Notes under the pieces: model-generated
What the model was told of the DNA's origin: nothing
What the model saw: only the letters and a program-made list of their open reading frames with translations
The model's database searches: none
Made by a program: the position numbers and the translations under genes
Shown here: in pieces, positions 6,558-7,675 of the stretch
Position numbering within the stretch: position 1 is the stretch's first letter
How the letters are laid out: every line of letters starts with the position of its first letter
Source: an uncultured Lachnospiraceae bacterium
Lineage (GTDB): Bacteria; Bacillota; Clostridia; Lachnospirales; Lachnospiraceae
Direction of reading: 5' to 3'
NCBI GenBank assembly: GCA_900553305.1
Contig: USDI01000100.1
Coordinates: 1-7,675 of the forward strand
Length of the DNA stretch: 7,675 nt

Positions 6558-6755
6558 ATGCTGGAGAAATTTTTAAACTTTGTTTTGCGGGGACTGATGG
6601 GACTTTGCACGATCTTCGTGGTCAATCATTTTGTCATTACTGATTTTCCGTTGTGTGATGTGGGAATGAACTTGTTTACCTTTGTGACCTCTGGACTGCT
6701 TGGGATCCCCGGGGTTTGTGCTCTATATGCCATAAATTTCTATGTTTTATTATGA
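6558..6755 (+). CDS. bofA: BofA-family pro-sigmaK processing inhibitor
   Basis: Small integral membrane protein of 65 residues. In B. subtilis BofA sits in the outer forespore membrane with SpoIVFA and holds the SpoIVFB protease inactive until the forespore signals, timing sigmaK activation. Two hydrophobic stretches are visible (about residues 6-28 and 39-64). The C-terminal NLFTFVTSGLLGIPGVCAL (38-56) is the family's most conserved motif. I choose the ATG at 6558 because AGGGAGG ends 7 nt upstream and a sigmaE-like promoter starts transcription near 6541. An ATG at 6489 would add 23 charged residues not typical of the family. The adjacent DUF2508 gene supports the identification. No strong terminator follows, only an A/T-only dyad near 6765-6780. 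Confidence 0.86.
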   Translation: MLEKFLNFVLRGLMGLCTIFVVNHFVITDFPLCDVGMNLFTFVTSGLLGIPGVCALYAINFYVLL

Positions 6756-6791
6756 CATTTTACTAAAAATAAATTTTTTAACGAAAAAGTA

Positions 6792-6820
6792 TTTACATTT
6801 ATTACCTCCTCATCTATAAT
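6792..6820 (+). promoter_or_regulatory. Strong sigmaA promoter for the TadZ-like gene
   Basis: TTTACA (6792-6797), a 17-nt spacer, then TATAAT (6815-6820): a perfect -10, a -35 with four of six consensus bases, and ideal spacing. The predicted start near 6827 leaves a leader of about 130 nt before the TTG start codon. Confidence 0.8.
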
Positions 6821-6847
6821 TCAATTTACAAAATAAAGTGGTCATAA

Positions 6848-6863
6848 GATTACGTTCGTAATC
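6848..6863. repeat. Palindrome GATTACG-TT-CGTAATC
   Basis: Two perfect 7-nt arms separated by TT, about 28 bp after the TATAAT box. It could be a stem-loop in the leader or a dimeric regulator site. Its TTACG/CGTAA core recurs at 6902-6911. Confidence 0.6.
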
Positions 6864-6873
6864 AGACTCTTTT

Positions 6874-6894
6874 GGAAGAAATCCTTCCGTTTTT
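6874..6894 (+). terminator. Terminator-like hairpin in the leader (possible attenuator)
   Basis: GGAAG (6874-6878) pairs with CTTCC (6884-6888) across a 5-nt loop, followed by GTTTTT. The stem is only 5 bp, weak for an intrinsic terminator. Its place between promoter and start codon would suit partial termination. It could also end read-through from bofA. Confidence 0.4.
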
Positions 6895-6900
6895 CAAATT

Positions 6901-6912
6901 TTTACGCGTAAA
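6901..6912. repeat. 12-bp perfect palindrome TTTACGCGTAAA
   Basis: An exact 12-bp dyad 39 bp downstream of the similar palindrome at 6848-6863. The shared TTACG half-site suggests a paired protein-binding site, though AT-rich flanks raise the chance of coincidence. Confidence 0.5.
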
Positions 6913-6942
6913 CAAACAGTAACACCGCACATTAAAACAGCA

Positions 6943-6959
6943 TAAGGAGGTATTTTTTG
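6943..6959 (+). promoter_or_regulatory. Ribosome binding site deciding a TTG start
   Basis: AAGGAGGT (6943-6950), a full match to the anti-Shine-Dalgarno core, is 6 nt before TTG (6957-6959). The frame opened by TTG stays open to the window edge and gives a family-like protein. The next in-frame ATG comes only at codon 20, inside the conserved N-terminal domain. Confidence 0.85.
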
Positions 6960-7675
6960 GACAAACCAATCCTTGCAGTTTTCGATAGCGAGGAAAGATA
7001 TGCGTATGGTTTCATGGAATTCATCAGCAATAAGTCAAATCTGCCCTTTCAGGTTCATGTTTTTACAGAGCCGGAGCGGTTCTTTGCCTATTCTAAGCAG
7101 GAAGAAATCGAATGTCTTCTCATATCGGAAAATGTATATCAACGGGAGGTGGAAGCCCTTAACATTCCACATATCATTATTTTGAGCGAAAGCAATGACT
7201 GTCTTAACAAATCCCTGTTACATATTCATAAGTATCAGTCCTGTGAAGCCATTTTCCGGGAGGTGATGGCACATTATGCAAAAGAGACTGATAAAGCTTC
7301 ATCATGTGTCAGGTCATGTATGAGAAAAATGAAAGTGATCGGAATTTATACTCCGGTCGGAAGATGCCTGCAGACAACCTTTTCCTTTGCATTGGGACAG
7401 ATTCTGTCAAAAAAAACAAAGGTATTGTACATGAATTTTGAACGATACTCCGGACTGGAAGCATTACTGCAGCGGACTTTTCAATATGATATTTCCGATC
7501 TCGTCTATTATTTTCAGTGTACAAAGGAAAAACTGTCCCTACGGCTTTCCAGTATTGTGGAAAATGTACACGGACTGGATTTTGTTCCACCGGTACAGCT
7601 TTACCAGAGTATTTTAGGAGTCCATGGACAGCAGTGGATTGAACTGTTTGCGGAGATTGAGAAATGCAGCGATTA
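6957..7675 (+). CDS. TadZ/CpaE-like P-loop protein with degenerate Walker A (3' end outside window)
   Basis: The 239 complete residues visible resemble Lachnospiraceae TadZ/CpaE-type members of the MinD/ParA ATPase superfamily, which help place Tad/Flp pilus machinery at the cell pole. Residues 1-80 form an alternating beta/alpha receiver-like domain (ILAVFDSEERYA at 5-16; CLLISEN at 53-59; IIILSES at 73-79) without an obvious phosphoacceptor set. The linker HKYQSCEAIFREVMAHY (91-107) leads to the nucleotide-binding domain: YTPVGRCLQTTFSFALGQIL (131-150) occupies the P-loop position, then KVLYMNFERYSGLEALL (155-171). The usual GKT/GKS of the P-loop reads LQT, so the Walker A lysine is absent. 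A TTG start with a strong Shine-Dalgarno sequence, a consensus promoter and a structured leader suggest the first gene of a new operon. The pilus role is inferred; no pilus gene is in view. It could equally be an uncharacterised MinD-like paralogue. Confidence 0.75.
   Translation, partial: MDKPILAVFDSEERYAYGFMEFISNKSNLPFQVHVFTEPERFFAYSKQEEIECLLISENVYQREVEALNIPHIIILSESNDCLNKSLLHIHKYQSCEAIFREVMAHYAKETDKASSCVRSCMRKMKVIGIYTPVGRCLQTTFSFALGQILSKKTKVLYMNFERYSGLEALLQRTFQYDISDLVYYFQCTKEKLSLRLSSIVENVHGLDFVPPVQLYQSILGVHGQQWIELFAEIEKCSD

Larger units (their letters stand above)
6827..6956 (+). promoter_or_regulatory. Structured 5' leader of the TadZ-like gene, function unknown
   Basis: A non-coding, AT-rich leader of about 130 nt. 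It holds in order: a palindrome GATTACG-TT-CGTAATC (6848-6863), a hairpin GGAAG-AAATC-CTTCC followed by GTTTTT (6874-6894), a 12-bp perfect palindrome TTTACGCGTAAA (6901-6912), and a strong AAGGAGGT Shine-Dalgarno sequence (6943-6950). I do not recognise a known riboswitch class. Together with the promoter it fills the 201-bp gap after bofA. Confidence 0.5.

Noticed and set aside
6973..7185. 70-residue + strand ORF inside the TadZ-like gene
   Set aside because: It is in a different frame from the TTG-initiated protein, which has a strong RBS and recognisable homology across the same stretch.
7309..7590. 93-residue minus-strand ORF near the window end
   Set aside because: Antisense to the TadZ-like nucleotide-binding domain; no family resemblance.
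1..7675. CRISPR array, transposon ends, prophage or tRNA/rRNA genes
   Set aside because: No regularly spaced repeats, transposase, integrase or RNA-gene signatures were seen by eye on either strand.

Overview
The window looks like chromosomal DNA from a motile, spore-forming Gram-positive bacterium of the Lachnospiraceae (Roseburia/Agathobacter/Butyrivibrio-like). I infer this from five things: a glycogen branching enzyme; a flagellin with a FliS-type chaperone; a very large acidic protein of the kind found beside Lachnospiraceae flagellins; a DUF2508 (YaaL) + BofA sporulation pair; and a TadZ/CpaE-like ATPase with the N-terminal domain typical of that family. Base composition is moderate and even. 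The exceptions are AT-rich intergenic stretches at about 6430-6555 and 6756-6956. I see no tRNA, rRNA, CRISPR array, insertion sequence or phage gene.

Layout. (1) 2-1570, the C-terminal 522 residues of a 1,4-alpha-glucan branching enzyme (GlgB), closed by a strong intrinsic terminator. (2) 1571-1696, a 126-bp gap where a sigma28 (flagellar sigma)-like promoter appears to run directly into that terminator. (3) 1697-6196, a flagellar cluster on the + strand: a 957-residue repeat-rich protein (probably DUF6240, with a FliK-like C-terminal segment), a 366-residue flagellin whose ATG overlaps the previous stop (ATGA), and a FliS-like flagellin export chaperone. (4) 6146-6427 on the - strand, a DUF2508/YaaL-family protein whose 3' end overlaps the 3' end of the FliS gene by 51 bp. 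(5) 6558-6755, BofA, divergent from DUF2508 and preceded by a plausible sigmaE-type sporulation promoter. (6) 6756-6956, a non-coding leader with a near-consensus vegetative promoter, two related palindromes and a terminator-like hairpin. (7) 6957-7675, the start of a TTG-initiated TadZ/CpaE-like P-loop protein in which the Walker A lysine position is glutamine; it runs off the window.

How the genes fit together. The flagellar cluster probably acts as a unit: a late flagellar promoter drives the large protein, flagellin is translationally coupled to it, and FliS escorts flagellin to the export gate. The DUF2508/BofA pair belongs to a sporulation context and sits next to the flagellar unit in opposed orientation. 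The last gene probably opens a separate Tad-like pilus or secretion operon. The least-described part of the window is the 957-residue protein locked to flagellin by a stop/start overlap, followed by the compact regulatory architecture around 1609-1670 and 6792-6956.
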